Source: Heterorhizobium halophytocola
GTDB taxonomy: Bacteria > Pseudomonadota > Alphaproteobacteria > Rhizobiales > Rhizobiaceae
Direction of reading: 5' to 3'
Assembly: GCF_017873095.1 (NCBI RefSeq)
Contig: NZ_JAGGJU010000010.1
Span: 186,001 to 250,000, forward strand
DNA length: 64,000 nt
In this document: positions 32,835-42,385 of the stretch, in pieces
Numbering within the stretch: the stretch's first letter is position 1
How the letters are laid out: each line of letters begins with the position of its first letter
Made by a program: the position numbers and the translations under genes
The notes under the pieces: model-generated
The model's input: the letters and a program-made list of their open reading frames with translations, nothing else
Told to the model about the DNA's origin: nothing
Databases searched by the model: none

Positions 32835-32907
32835 TTATGCCGTTCGTTGATTGCGATGAAAAACAAAGAGCGTTACGAGGTCTGTCGGTAACAACGGATT
32901 TGAGTGG

Positions 32908-33837
32908 ATGCAAACAAAACCTTTCCGCATCGGGACCCGCAGCAGCCCGTTGGCGCTGGCCCAGGCCCAGGAGGCCCGTGACCGGCTGATGGCGGCGCAT
33001 GGATTGCCGGCGGAAATGTTCGAGATTGTACCGCTGTCGACCAAGGGCGACCGCGTGCAGGACCGGGCGCTCGCCGAGATCGGCGGCAAGGGACTGTTCA
33101 CCGAGGAACTTGAAGCCCAGCTCCTGTCCGGCGGGCTCGACATCGCCGTTCATTCGTCAAAGGACATGCCGACCGCCTTGCCCGAGGGCCTCTATATCTC
33201 GGCCTATCTGCCGCGCGAGGATATGCGCGATGCCTTTATCGGAAGGACGGCGCCGAAGCTGATCGAACTGCCGCATGGCGCCGTCGTCGGTTCCGCCTCG
33301 CTGCGCCGCCAGGCCTTGATCCGCAGGCTGCGCCCGGACCTGAAGGTGATCACCTATCGGGGTGCCGTGGAAACGCGGCTGCGCAAGCTCGATGAGGGCC
33401 AGGTCGATGCGACTTTGCTTGCCTTTGCCGGTTTGCGCCGGCTCGGCATGCCGGGAGTGCCGACCGAACTTCTCGACCCTTCCGAATTTCCCCCTGCCCC
33501 CGCGCAGGGTGCGATCTGCATCGAGAGCCGTATCGACGATGCCCGCATCGACACCCTGCTCGAGCCGATCAACGATCGGCAGACCTTCGATGCGGTGAGC
33601 TGCGAACGCGGCTTTCTCGCCACCCTCGACGGCTCCTGCCGCACGCCGATTGCCGGCTATGCCATCTGCGATGGCGACATGCTCCGCTTTTCCGGCATGA
33701 TCCTGACCCCGGATGGCAGCCGTTTTCACACGATCGAACATGAAGGCCGCTGCACCGACGCCAAGGCCATCGGCGAGCAGGCCGGCGCGCAGATCCGGGC
33801 TGCGGCCGGAGCGGAATTCTTCGAAAGCTGGACCTGA
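32908..33837 (+). CDS. hemC: Hydroxymethylbilane synthase (porphobilinogen deaminase)
   Basis: The 309-residue enzyme joins four porphobilinogens into hydroxymethylbilane. C244 in [12 protein letters not shown] holds the dipyrromethane cofactor, and the catalytic aspartate is in SSKDMP near residue 86. The N-terminal [14 protein letters not shown] is typical. It starts two bases before hemD's ATG region ends upstream: hemD follows with a 2-base gap, so the pair is an operon. The divergent partner is tsaD, an arrangement common in Rhizobiales. Confidence 0.97.
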   Translation: MQTKPFRIGTRSSPLALAQAQEARDRLMAAHGLPAEMFEIVPLSTKGDRVQDRALAEIGGKGLFTEELEAQLLSGGLDIAVHSSKDMPTALPEGLYISAYLPREDMRDAFIGRTAPKLIELPHGAVVGSASLRRQALIRRLRPDLKVITYRGAVETRLRKLDEGQVDATLLAFAGLRRLGMPGVPTELLDPSEFPPAPAQGAICIESRIDDARIDTLLEPINDRQTFDAVSCERGFLATLDGSCRTPIAGYAICDGDMLRFSGMILTPDGSRFHTIEHEGRCTDAKAIGEQAGAQIRAAAGAEFFESWT

Positions 33838-33839
33838 TC

Positions 33840-34577
33840 ATGCGGGTTCTCGTCACGCGGGCCGAACCGAATGCGACGAGAACGGCGATGAAGCTGCGCG
33901 AGATGGGTCACGAACCGGTGGTCCTGCCTCTGTCGCAGGCCATTCGCGCAGCCGGCACGGCGGCATCTGCTTTGCAGAACACCTCGGGACCGATTGCCGT
34001 GACCAGCGCCGAGGCATTGCGTGTCCTTTGCGAAATTGCGCCCGCCGACAGGTCCTGGATGAGCCGTGTGCTTTACGCGGTGGGACCGGCAACCGCCAAG
34101 GCCGCGACGGAGCTCGGTTTCCACACGGTCTTCACCGGCGAAGGCAATGCCGCGTCTTTGGCCGAGCGGATCGTCGCCGACGTCTCCGCCAGAAACCGTC
34201 AGGCCGCCCCAAGCCACCTTCTTTATCTCGCCGGCACCCCCCGCACGGAAGGGTTTGAAGCGGTGATCGCGAAGGCCGGCATTCCGGTGGAGATCTGCGA
34301 GTGCTATCGGATGACGGCAGTCGTTCCGGACCTCGCCACCCAGCAACTTTCGCTGATCACGCAAAGCCCGCAGGCGGTGCTCTGTTATTCCTCCGAGAGT
34401 GTGCGACGATTGCTTCAACTCCCTCTGCTTTGCGAGCGGCAGGAGGCGCTCGCCCAGGCGCTGTTCTGCTGCATGAGCGACACCGTCGCCTCCACCCTGC
34501 CGCCACGTTTTCGCAGCCATGCGCGCATTGCGTCGACGACGTCGGAGACCGAACTGCTGACACTTTTATCGGGCTAG
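33840..34577 (+). CDS. hemD: Uroporphyrinogen-III synthase
   Basis: The 245-residue protein shows the weakly conserved two-domain HemD pattern: MRVLVTRAEPNATRTAMKL at the start, a ITVTSAEAL-like turn (IAVTSAEALR), AVGPATAKAATELGF, and a late CYSSESVRRL block. HemD cyclises hydroxymethylbilane with ring-D inversion. It follows hemC by two bases, which supports the call despite low conservation. Confidence 0.92.
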   Translation: MRVLVTRAEPNATRTAMKLREMGHEPVVLPLSQAIRAAGTAASALQNTSGPIAVTSAEALRVLCEIAPADRSWMSRVLYAVGPATAKAATELGFHTVFTGEGNAASLAERIVADVSARNRQAAPSHLLYLAGTPRTEGFEAVIAKAGIPVEICECYRMTAVVPDLATQQLSLITQSPQAVLCYSSESVRRLLQLPLLCERQEALAQALFCCMSDTVASTLPPRFRSHARIASTTSETELLTLLSG

Positions 34578-34683
34578 GGCCGTCCTTCGATCAAACTTCG
34601 GGAACCAAAATCGATTCTGCCCCTTTCCATTGCGGGCGTCCCTTACTAGTTTCAATCAGCACTGCACGAAATGAGAGGTTGTC

Positions 34684-35988
34684 ATGGCTTCCGGAAAACC
34701 GCCGCGCCGTCCCAAGGCGTCCACCGACCCGGTCACCATCGATCTGGAGGCCGAACAGAACGGCCCGGACAAGCCGGACGAAGGTGTGAAACCCGAGGAC
34801 CTGACGGCAGACGAAAACCTGCCTATTTCACCCGACGGAGACCCTGTGGAGGCGCCGCCGGAAAAGCAGTCGGAGCCGGCCAGCAGTCCGGCCGGACTGC
34901 CGTTCGAAGATCGCCTGCCGCATGACGAGGGGACGAAACCGGAAGACCTGACCGCCGATGAGGCGTTCACGCCCGTGCCCGACCAAACGCCGGATACGCC
35001 GGTGCCACCGATCGCGAGTGCTGAAAAAGGACCCGGCGCTGCTCCCCTGATTGCCTCCGGCATCGTCGGCGGCATTGTCGCACTGCTGCTGGCGGGCGGC
35101 ATGCAATATGCGGGCTATCTGCCCAGCGCTTCATCGAACGACCAGTCCACCTCCACATCGGACTTGACTGCCGACCAGAATGCAAAGATTTCCAGCCTCG
35201 AAGCCAAGGTTGCCGCGCTCAGCCAGACCGCCGGTAACAACGGCGGTGACAGCGCGCTCGCGGCGCGGGTCGAAACGCTCGAAGGTACCGTCGGGCAGCT
35301 CGGTGCAGCTGGTTCCGGCGACCAGCAACAGGCAATCGACGATCTCAAGACCCAGATCGCGAGCCTCAGCACGACATTGAACGAGGCTCAGGCGGCGATC
35401 GCCACCAACAAGCAGACTCTCGACAGCACCGGCACCCGTCTTGAAACGGCAGAGCAGCAATTGCAGGCGCCGAGCAAGGACATGGAGATGGCGCGAACCA
35501 TCGCCGTCAACTCGCTGAAAGCCGCCGTCGACCGGGGCGGCCCCTATCTGAGCGAACTGGAAACGCTGAAAAGCATTGCCCCCGATGACGCAGCCATCGC
35601 CGGTCTCAATGACCATGCCAAGACAGGCGTACCGTCGCGGGCAGAGCTTGTTCGCCAGTTTCCCAAGGTCGCAGACAGCATTCTCTCCGCGATAGACCAG
35701 CCCGCCGATGGCGACAGTCTCGGCGGCCGTCTGATGTCCAGCGCAATGTCGCTCATCAAGGTGCGTTCCGTCGGAAATGTCGAGGGCGAAGGCGCAGACG
35801 CCATCGTCGCGCGCATCGAGGACAAGCTGCACAATGGCGATATGAAAGGGGCCGAACTCGAATGGGAAACGCTGCCGGATGCCGGCAAGCAGGCTTCCCA
35901 GGCCTTCGCCGACAAACTGAAAGCCCGCATCGACGTCGAAGCCAAGATCGACGACGCCATGAAATCGGCCATCGGTGCCAACGGCTAA
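34684..35988 (+). CDS. Mic60/mitofilin-type inner-membrane protein
   Basis: The 434-residue protein has a Pro/Glu/Asp-rich cytoplasmic N-terminus, a single membrane helix at about residues 120-143, a long coiled-coil part (about 155-270) and a C-terminal helical mitofilin-like domain. Genes of this kind beside hem genes are the alphaproteobacterial homologues of Mic60, which shape crista or intracytoplasmic membranes. A 13-residue element is duplicated in the N-terminal tail: DEGVKPEDLTADE (32-44) and DEGTKPEDLTADE (81-93). A 106-base spacer after hemD gives room for its own promoter; hemY follows after 12 bases. Confidence 0.85.
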   Translation: MASGKPPRRPKASTDPVTIDLEAEQNGPDKPDEGVKPEDLTADENLPISPDGDPVEAPPEKQSEPASSPAGLPFEDRLPHDEGTKPEDLTADEAFTPVPDQTPDTPVPPIASAEKGPGAAPLIASGIVGGIVALLLAGGMQYAGYLPSASSNDQSTSTSDLTADQNAKISSLEAKVAALSQTAGNNGGDSALAARVETLEGTVGQLGAAGSGDQQQAIDDLKTQIASLSTTLNEAQAAIATNKQTLDSTGTRLETAEQQLQAPSKDMEMARTIAVNSLKAAVDRGGPYLSELETLKSIAPDDAAIAGLNDHAKTGVPSRAELVRQFPKVADSILSAIDQPADGDSLGGRLMSSAMSLIKVRSVGNVEGEGADAIVARIEDKLHNGDMKGAELEWETLPDAGKQASQAFADKLKARIDVEAKIDDAMKSAIGANG

Positions 35989-36000
35989 GGAGCGGAAACA

Positions 36001-37710
36001 TTGATCCGTCTGCTGATATTCTTTCTGATCGTTCTGGCCCTGGGTTTCGGCTTTGCCTGGCTGGCGGACAGACCGGGTGAACTCTCGCTCATCTGGGAAG
36101 GCCAGCTGATCGAAATGAGCCTGGTGGTCGCCGCGACGATCGTGGTCGCCATCGTGGCGGCGGTGATGATCGTCTGGTGGCTGATCCGCACCGTCTGGAC
36201 CTCGCCGCACTCCATGCGCCGCTTTTTCCGCGCCCGCAAAAGAGACCGCGGCTACCAGGCGCTCTCGACCGGCCTAATCGCCGCCGGTGCCGGCAATGCG
36301 GCGCTGGCCAAGCGCATGAGCTCGCGCGCTCGCGGGTTGCTGCGCGCCGACCAGGAACCGCTGATCCTGATGCTGGAGGCGCAGGCAGCGCTGATCGAGG
36401 GACGACAGGACGATGCCCGCCGCATGTATGAGCGGATGGCAGACGATCCGGAAACGCGCGAACTCGGTCTTCGCGGTCTCTATATCGAGGCCAGCCGCCT
36501 CGGGGCCAACGAGGCGGCACGCCAATATGCCGAACGCGCGGTCGAACATGCCCCTTATCTCCCCTGGGCAGCACAGGCGACGCTCGAACACAAGAGCCGC
36601 GCCGGCGACTGGGACGAGGCGATCCGTCTGTTAGACCAGCAACGGCTGGCGCATGTCATGGACAAGGCGGAGGCCGAGCGGCTGAAGGCCGTGCTGCTGA
36701 CCGCCAAGGCGCAGCAATCGCTCGATGGCGATCCGGCGCTCGCGCGCGACACGGCCGTCCGCGCGCTGAAGCATGCAAAGGACTTTGTGCCCGCGGCCCT
36801 GATCGCGGCGCAGGCCTATCGCCGGGAAGAGAATGTCCGCAAGGCAAGCTCCGTGCTGGAACAGGCCTGGAAGCGCTTCCCGCATCCGCATGTTGCTGAG
36901 CTCTACGTGCGCCTGCGCAATGGCGATAGCGGTGCCGACCGCCTGAAGCGCGCCGAAAAGCTCGAGGCGATGAAACCCAACAATCCCGACTCGCTCTATA
37001 TCGTTGCCGAAGCCGCGCTCGCTGCACGGGACTTCGACAAGGCACGCAACAAGGCCGAAGCGCTGGTGCGTATCGCGCCCAGCGAGCGGGTCTTCCTGCT
37101 GCTGGCTGACCTTGAGGAAGCCGATAGTGGCGATCAGGGCCGGATCCGCCACTGGATGGCCAATGCGCTGCGCGCGCCGCGCAATGCCGCATGGGTCGCC
37201 GACGGTTATGTATCGGACGCTTGGCTGCCGATGTCGCCTGTCAGCGGCCGGCTGGATGCGTTCGAATGGAAGATGCCCTTCGACCAGCTTGCCGGCCCGA
37301 CGGAAGATGCCGCAAATGCCGGCGAGAATGCACTGGCAAGCCTTCCTCCGCTCGCAGCGGCAGCACCGGAGCCGGCCCCCGAGCCGACACGCGAGCCGGA
37401 CCCCAGGCCTGCCGTAGCGCAACCGGCGTCTGCCACGCCACCGGTGATGAAGGAGGTCGAGGTCACGCCCGTAGCGAGTGTCCCGGAACAGCCCCCTGAG
37501 CCGGAGGTCAAGGAACCCCCGAGGCCGGAACCGGAAATCATGCCCCCTCCCCCGAAGCCTCCGGTCGAGCCTGCCGTTCCTGCCGACAAGACGGTGAAGG
37601 TCGAACCGAAGGATGAATCGGAGCCGCTGTTCGGGCGGCGTCCCGATGACCCCGGCGTGCGCGATCCCAATGCGCCAAGCGGCGACAAGGCCAGGGTCCA
37701 ACTTTTCTGA
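36001..37710 (+). CDS. hemY: HemY-family membrane protein with TPR repeats
   Basis: The start is TTG with AAGGAG eight bases upstream. The 569-residue protein has two N-terminal membrane helices (about 3-22 and 40-62), the HemY_N region, TPR-like helical repeats from about 90 to 400, and a long Pro/Glu-rich tail (about 440-560). HemY is linked to late haem synthesis genes but its role is unclear; it should not be confused with protoporphyrinogen oxidase of the same name in Gram-positives. It is in an operon with mic60 and terB. Confidence 0.88.
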   Translation: MIRLLIFFLIVLALGFGFAWLADRPGELSLIWEGQLIEMSLVVAATIVVAIVAAVMIVWWLIRTVWTSPHSMRRFFRARKRDRGYQALSTGLIAAGAGNAALAKRMSSRARGLLRADQEPLILMLEAQAALIEGRQDDARRMYERMADDPETRELGLRGLYIEASRLGANEAARQYAERAVEHAPYLPWAAQATLEHKSRAGDWDEAIRLLDQQRLAHVMDKAEAERLKAVLLTAKAQQSLDGDPALARDTAVRALKHAKDFVPAALIAAQAYRREENVRKASSVLEQAWKRFPHPHVAELYVRLRNGDSGADRLKRAEKLEAMKPNNPDSLYIVAEAALAARDFDKARNKAEALVRIAPSERVFLLLADLEEADSGDQGRIRHWMANALRAPRNAAWVADGYVSDAWLPMSPVSGRLDAFEWKMPFDQLAGPTEDAANAGENALASLPPLAAAAPEPAPEPTREPDPRPAVAQPASATPPVMKEVEVTPVASVPEQPPEPEVKEPPRPEPEIMPPPPKPPVEPAVPADKTVKVEPKDESEPLFGRRPDDPGVRDPNAPSGDKARVQLF

Positions 37711-37725
37711 ACCGGAGGTCTCCGC

Positions 37726-38211
37726 TTGTTCGAACGTCTACAGAGTTTTTTCCAGGATCTGGTCGGCCCTGAAAAGCCGTCGCGATTCACACGCAACGAC
37801 CCGCGGGTCGCGGTCGCTGCGCTTTGCATGCAGGTGATGGAGGCGGATGGCGTCGTTCGCCAGTCTGAAAAAGACAAGCTGCGGGCGGCCCTGATGCGCA
37901 GTTATGACCTCAGCGACCGGGAGCTGTCCGAGCTTCTGGCGGCGGGCCAGGAGGCGGAGAGCGAAGCGGTCGATTACTATCGCTTCACCACCGAGCTCAA
38001 GCGCCATCTCGACGAGGATCAGCGCGCGCAGCTGATCGGCATTCTCTGGGATATCGTGCTGGCCGATGGAGAGCGCAGTGAAATCGAAGACCACGTGGTC
38101 TGGCGGATCGCCGATCTGCTCGGCGTCTCCAACCGCGAAATGGTGCTCTCCAGACAGGATGCCATGGCGCGGGCCGAGGGCCTGACGGAAGCGACGGACG
38201 GGCAGTCGTAG
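37726..38211 (+). CDS. TerB-family (tellurite-resistance-like) protein
   Basis: The TTG start has GGAGG six bases upstream, 15 bases after hemY. The 161-residue all-helical protein fits the TerB fold, with acidic metal-binding helices: MEADGVVRQSEKDKLRAAL and DIVLADGERSEIEDHVVWRIADLLG form the two repeats expected. The usual ter partners (TerC, TerD, TerZ) are absent, so a tellurite role is unlikely; alphaproteobacterial stand-alone TerB proteins after hemY are probably envelope or stress-related. Function unknown. Confidence 0.85.
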   Translation: MFERLQSFFQDLVGPEKPSRFTRNDPRVAVAALCMQVMEADGVVRQSEKDKLRAALMRSYDLSDRELSELLAAGQEAESEAVDYYRFTTELKRHLDEDQRAQLIGILWDIVLADGERSEIEDHVVWRIADLLGVSNREMVLSRQDAMARAEGLTEATDGQS

Positions 38212-38254
38212 CCCGTCGCTCCGGCTACTCATTTTCACGCCGAACGGCCGCAGC

Positions 38255-39490
38255 CTAGACCTCCGGCGCGTCCAGGCTGTCGACCTTGCGTAGTTTCGGG
38301 AAGGTCGCGGCCCACAGGCCCGCAACGATCAGCGTTCCGACACCGCCTATGACGACGGCCGGCACCGGTCCGATCAGCGAAGCGACGGTGCCCGCGCGGA
38401 ATTCGCCGAGTTCGTTCGACGCTCCAACGAAGACCATGTTGACCGCGCTGACCCGCCCGCGCACTTCGTCCGGCGTCCAGAGCGCGATCAGCGTCTCGCG
38501 CACATAGACGGACGCCATGTCGGCAGCGCCCATCAGGAAAAGCGCTGCGATGGAAACCCATGCCACATCGGAAAACCCGAACACGATCGTCGCGGCGCCG
38601 AAAATCGCAACGCCGATGAACATGAACAGCCCCGCATGGTGGCGAACGGGAAAGCTTGCCAGATAGATGGCGACCAGGATCGCACCGACGCCCGGCGCGG
38701 CACGCAGAAGACCGAGCCCCCAGGGCCCGAGCGTCAGAATGTCACGGGCAAAGATCGGCATCAGCGCGACGGCGCCGCCGAGCAGGACCGCAAACATATC
38801 GAGCGAGATCGCGCCGAAGACGATTTTCTCGCCCCAGATGAAGCGGAAACCGGCGAGGATAGCATCCCAGCCTACTGCCTTGGCCGGCGTGCGCTGGGCA
38901 GGCTTGGGAATGAGGAAGACCAGGGCTGCGGCGACGACGCAGAACACGAATGCCACGAGATAGCCGAGGCCGGCGCTGACACCGTAGAGCAGACCGCCAG
39001 CCACGGGACCGACGATGGAGGCGATCTGCCAGGACGACGAGTTCCAGGCGACAGCATTGGCAAGATCGTGTTGCGGCACGAGGTTGGGTGCCAGAGACTG
39101 CATTGCCGGCGCCATGAAGGCGCGCTCGAGACCGATCACGATCAGAATGGCGAAGACGAGCACCGGTGCGAAGGCATCGAGAACGGTAAGTGCGAGCAGC
39201 GCACCGGCGCAGGCCGCACTGACCACCATGCAGATGGCAACGATCACCCGCCGATTATAGCGGTCCGCCACCGACCCGGTCACCAGCATCAGAAGCAGGG
39301 AGGGCAGGAACTGCACCAGGCCGATCAGCCCGAGATAAAGCGCGCTGCCGGTCACGTCGTACATCTGCCAGCCGACAGACACGCTGATCACCTGGGTGGC
39401 AAAAGACACCAGAAGTCGAGCAAAGAAAAAGCGGGCATAGGAGCTGTGGCGAAATGCAGCGAACCGATCGGCCGAGGCGGGAGTGGACAT
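38255..39490 (-). CDS. MFS transporter, EntS-like (MFS_3)
   Basis: With the start at 39490 the protein has 411 residues and about 12 membrane helices. The loop 2-3 motif TGSVADRYNRRVIVAI marks the major facilitator superfamily, and the overall pattern (N-terminal RHSSYARFFFARLL, late TPDEVRGRVSAVN) is that of the enterobactin-exporter-like branch. An ATG nine codons upstream (39517) is an alternative; neither has a strong ribosome-binding site. It is convergent with terB and divergent from yggT. No siderophore genes are nearby, so the substrate is unknown. Confidence 0.85.
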   Translation of the reverse strand: MSTPASADRFAAFRHSSYARFFFARLLVSFATQVISVSVGWQMYDVTGSALYLGLIGLVQFLPSLLLMLVTGSVADRYNRRVIVAICMVVSAACAGALLALTVLDAFAPVLVFAILIVIGLERAFMAPAMQSLAPNLVPQHDLANAVAWNSSSWQIASIVGPVAGGLLYGVSAGLGYLVAFVFCVVAAALVFLIPKPAQRTPAKAVGWDAILAGFRFIWGEKIVFGAISLDMFAVLLGGAVALMPIFARDILTLGPWGLGLLRAAPGVGAILVAIYLASFPVRHHAGLFMFIGVAIFGAATIVFGFSDVAWVSIAALFLMGAADMASVYVRETLIALWTPDEVRGRVSAVNMVFVGASNELGEFRAGTVASLIGPVPAVVIGGVGTLIVAGLWAATFPKLRKVDSLDAPEV

Positions 39491-39632
39491 CAAAGAGCTT
39501 TCAAAGGCACACGACATGTGCTGCCGCCGGCGGCGACGCCGTTAAACATGATTCATTCCCCGGTCGATCGCGCCACTTGCCCCTTTAGTCCCCAATGTCT
39601 ACATCACTGTCAACACGGAAACGGAGATCGAT

Positions 39633-39923
39633 ATGCTAGCGTTGTTTCGGACGATTGATTTGGCCCTTCAGCTTTACACCTGGATCCTGATCGCAAGCGC
39701 GATCTTTTCCTGGCTCTATGCATTCAACGTCATCAATTCGGGCAATCGCTTCGTCTACTCGCTCGGCCAATTCTTCTTCAACGTGACGGAACCGGTTCTG
39801 CGCCCGATTCGGCGTGTCCTTCCCGACCTCGGCGGCATCGATATCTCGCCGATCATCGTGCTTCTGATCATCTTCTTCATTCGCCAGCTGCTCTGGACCA
39901 CGATCGTCCCCGCCGTCCTTTGA
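39633..39923 (+). CDS. YggT-family membrane protein
   Basis: The 96-residue protein has two hydrophobic helices separated by the YggT motif: [29 protein letters not shown], typical of this family, which has been linked to osmotic tolerance and envelope processes. ACGGAG precedes the ATG. Its stop overlaps the next start by TTGA, so it is coupled with yggU. Confidence 0.92.
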   Translation: MLALFRTIDLALQLYTWILIASAIFSWLYAFNVINSGNRFVYSLGQFFFNVTEPVLRPIRRVLPDLGGIDISPIIVLLIIFFIRQLLWTTIVPAVL

Positions 39924-40234
39924 TCCGGCCTTACACGGCCGGCGATGATCATCTGCGGCTGTCGGTTCGCCTGACGCCGGGTGGCGGGGCGGACCGGATC
40001 GATGGCACGGAGGTGAACGCCGCCGGCGAAACCCATCTCAAGGTGCGCGTCGCCGCGGCGCCCGAAAAGGGCAAGGCGAACAAGGCGCTGATCGCGCTTC
40101 TCGCCAAATCGCTGAAAACAGCAAAATCCGGTATCAGCCTGATCTCCGGCGATACCTCCAGACAGAAAATCCTCCGGATCGACGGCGATCCGGAGGATTT
40201 GATCAAAAGGCTGGAGCCGTTCTTCAAGCAGTAG
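39920..40234 (+). CDS. DUF167 / YggU-family protein
   Basis: The 104-residue protein is a DUF167 (YggU) domain: [42 protein letters not shown] and [12 protein letters not shown] are the conserved blocks. The start is TTG overlapping the yggT stop by four bases. It is convergent with ppa; only three bases lie between the stops, and its last codons contain a perfect 14-base inverted repeat that serves as the likely ppa terminator. Confidence 0.92.
   Translation: MIRPYTAGDDHLRLSVRLTPGGGADRIDGTEVNAAGETHLKVRVAAAPEKGKANKALIALLAKSLKTAKSGISLISGDTSRQKILRIDGDPEDLIKRLEPFFKQ
40166..40200 (-). terminator. ppa terminator embedded in the yggU coding sequence
   Basis: A perfect 14-base inverted repeat (arms 40167-40180 and 40187-40200, 6-base loop) lies inside the last 25 codons of yggU. 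Read from ppa on the minus strand, the stem begins 38 bases after the ppa stop and is followed by TTTTCTG. This is the only terminator-like element for ppa. Confidence 0.65.
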
Positions 40235-40237
40235 ATG

Positions 40238-40771
40238 TTACTTGGCGTTCTTTTCGCGTTCGATGGAGGCCAGGATCATCTGCTTGGCGACGTCCACGTC
40301 CTGCCAGTCGCCGATCTTCACCCACTTGCCGGGCTCCAGATCCTTGTAATGCTCGAAGAAGTGCTGGATCTGCTTCAGGGTAATTTCCGGCAGATCGGTA
40401 TAGTTGTTGATCTTGTCATAGCGGCGCGTCAGCTTCGGCACCGGCACGGCCAGGATCTTCTCGTCCTTGCCGCCGTCGTCTTCCATCATCATCACGCCGA
40501 TCGGGCGGACATTGATGACACAACCCGGCACCAGCGGGCGCGTGTTGCAGATCAGGACATCCAGCGGATCGCCATCTTCGCAAAGCGTATGCGGAACGAA
40601 GCCGTAATTGCCCGGATAGGTCATCGGCGTATAGAGGAAACGATCGACGACGAGCGTCCCGGCATCCTTGTCCATCTCATACTTGATGGGATGACCACCG
40701 ACCGGAACTTCGACGATGACGTTGATGTCTTCCGGCGGGTTCTTGCCGATGGCGATTGCATCAATGCGCAT
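40238..40771 (-). CDS. ppa: Inorganic pyrophosphatase, family I
   Basis: The start at 40771 (GAGGAA about five bases upstream) gives 177 residues, the usual length; the open frame extends much further upstream without support. The metal-binding signature is [11 protein letters not shown] and the N-terminal [16 protein letters not shown] substrate segment is intact. It hydrolyses pyrophosphate to drive biosynthesis in the cytoplasm. It is divergent from a small secreted protein gene. Confidence 0.96.
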   Translation of the reverse strand: MRIDAIAIGKNPPEDINVIVEVPVGGHPIKYEMDKDAGTLVVDRFLYTPMTYPGNYGFVPHTLCEDGDPLDVLICNTRPLVPGCVINVRPIGVMMMEDDGGKDEKILAVPVPKLTRRYDKINNYTDLPEITLKQIQHFFEHYKDLEPGKWVKIGDWQDVDVAKQMILASIEREKNAK

Positions 40772-40932
40772 TTCATTCCTCATGAATGGATTATGATTTA
40801 CCGGTCTCGATAATGGGAATCCCTTCGCGATGCAACAAGCCATTGAGAGGGGGTCCGCATTCGTACCTGCGCAGATACTTTGCAAAGCCCGATTGTGACA
40901 GCTAGACTGCAATCGATCAGAAGGAGAGGGAT

Positions 40933-41571
40933 ATGGCGGGATTGGCGATCCGACGCACGGTGCTGTCGATGGCGCTGGCTTTGATCTTTGCCTTGCTCGT
41001 CCTGCGCCCTGGAGCAGCGCAGGCCAATGAGAGCACCTTCACCGAACTGACCCTCAGCCAGTGCACGGTCATCACCGAGAAGGAACTCGGGGCCATTTTC
41101 GAATGTCCGGGATATCGGAACTATCCCGTCTATGTCACGGACGGCGATCTGCGCCAGAGTGCGCTTTTCGGTCTAGCACGCCTGGACCTCGTTCAGGGCG
41201 GATTCGAGTCCTTCAGCCAGTTCAACTATGTCGGCAGCGAGGTCGAGTGGCGGCTCGACAGGGAGGGCAGGCCTCTGGCCGCTATTCTGCGCTGGATGAT
41301 CGAGAACGAGCCGGGCGATGACACCTCCGCTTCTCTCGGGCAGGTGCTGGTCATCTCCAAGGTCGCGCAGGAGCAGGACGGCACCGGGTGTGTCATCGGC
41401 TATGTCGATGCCCTGCAGAACGATCAGGGCAACATGCTCGCGCGGCAGGTCGCCGACGAGGCTGCCACCGATTTCGCCTGCGGCGTGACGCAAGCATCCT
41501 GGCACGGCGAAAAAGGTCTCGCGTCCGGCGACCCGATCCACAGCCCGCCGACGAATTTGTCCGGGAATTAG
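40933..41571 (+). CDS. Secreted protein of unknown function with four cysteines
   Basis: The ATG follows AAGGAGAGGG. The 212-residue product has a signal peptide (hydrophobic residues 8-25, probable cleavage after AAQANE near residue 32). The mature part contains four cysteines (LSQCTV, FECPGY, GTGCVIG, DFACGV), which suggests two disulfides, and no transmembrane segment. The region around [19 protein letters not shown] is well ordered. I do not recognise the family; similar secreted proteins are common but undescribed in Rhizobiales. It is convergent with the GNAT gene. Confidence 0.75.
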   Translation: MAGLAIRRTVLSMALALIFALLVLRPGAAQANESTFTELTLSQCTVITEKELGAIFECPGYRNYPVYVTDGDLRQSALFGLARLDLVQGGFESFSQFNYVGSEVEWRLDREGRPLAAILRWMIENEPGDDTSASLGQVLVISKVAQEQDGTGCVIGYVDALQNDQGNMLARQVADEAATDFACGVTQASWHGEKGLASGDPIHSPPTNLSGN

Positions 41572-41677
41572 AGCACGTCTCCCGAAAGGGGCCGCGGTTT
41601 CGGGAAGAGGATCCGTGCATGAGCAAGGCCCTCAAACCCCGAAGCGAGGCTGGAAGATCGCGATGTGCCGTAGCGGT

Positions 41678-42184
41678 CTATTTGAAGATGAAGCCGAGCT
41701 TCTTCAGGCGTACGTGATCGAAGTCCTCGATGCCCTCGACCGCATCGACCCCGCCGTTGGAGCGAAAGAAGCGCGTGGCATTTTCGCTGTCTTCCAGGCA
41801 CCAGACGACCATGCCGTTGCATTTCAGCGATTTGAGCAGGCGCCGTGCCTCGCCGAACAGCATATGGCCGAGACCGATGCCCTGGTATTCGGGGCGCATG
41901 TAGAGTTCATAGACTTCGCCTTCGACCGGCAGGGCATTGGCCCTGTTCAGCCCGACCGTGGCATAGCCGGCAATGGTCCCTGCAACATCGGCCACCAGAA
42001 CGGTTGCCGGTCCGCGAATGGCCTTGCTCCACCATCCCCGGCCACGCCGCTCGATCATTGCGGTCAGAGCCCGATGCGGGATCAATCCGGCATAGGCATT
42101 CTGCCAGGCAAGCCTGTGCGTTTCGGATATGGCCAATGCATCCTGACTGTCGGCAGGCCGCACATCGATCGACAACGTTTTCAT
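41678..42184 (-). CDS. GNAT-family N-acetyltransferase
   Basis: With the ATG at 42184 the protein has 168 residues; the longer open frame to 42364 adds an Ala/Cys-rich extension that runs into the typA terminator and is unlikely. The acetyl-CoA loop is RPEYQGIGLGHMLFGEARRLL and the following NATRFFRSNGG is the usual motif B. The N-terminal ISETHRLAWQNAYAGLIPH resembles ribosomal-protein or amino-acid acetyltransferases. The substrate cannot be inferred. The ribosome-binding site is weak. Confidence 0.8.
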   Translation of the reverse strand: MKTLSIDVRPADSQDALAISETHRLAWQNAYAGLIPHRALTAMIERRGRGWWSKAIRGPATVLVADVAGTIAGYATVGLNRANALPVEGEVYELYMRPEYQGIGLGHMLFGEARRLLKSLKCNGMVVWCLEDSENATRFFRSNGGVDAVEGIEDFDHVRLKKLGFIFK

Positions 42185-42330
42185 AACGCTACTCTGGTCC
42201 CGCTGCGGGGGTGAAGCCATAACGAAAAGAAAACGCGCCGGCTCCGCCCACAGACTTTTCATCTGGACGACGAGACGAATCTTAGCCGTTTTTGCCGATG
42301 CGGCAAGTCGAAGGGCAGAGGTTGCACATG

Positions 42331-42358
42331 AAATGCAAAGAGCCCCACAAGGGGGCTC
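42331..42358 (-). terminator. Intrinsic terminator of typA
   Basis: A stem of GAGCCCC with GGGGCTC (42358-42340 on the minus strand) is followed by TTTGCATTT. It lies 28 bases after the typA stop. Confidence 0.8.
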
Positions 42359-42385
42359 CAGCAAATTCCAGCAATGGACCGAGTA

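Noticed and set aside
37726..38211. Tellurite-resistance operon
   Set aside because: Only a TerB-like protein is present; TerA, TerC, TerD, TerE and TerZ are missing.
41580..41605. Terminator after the secreted four-cysteine protein gene
   Set aside because: TCCCGAAA/TTTCGGGA forms a good 8-base stem but has no T-run, and the position relative to the convergent GNAT gene leaves its role open, so it was not listed as a feature.
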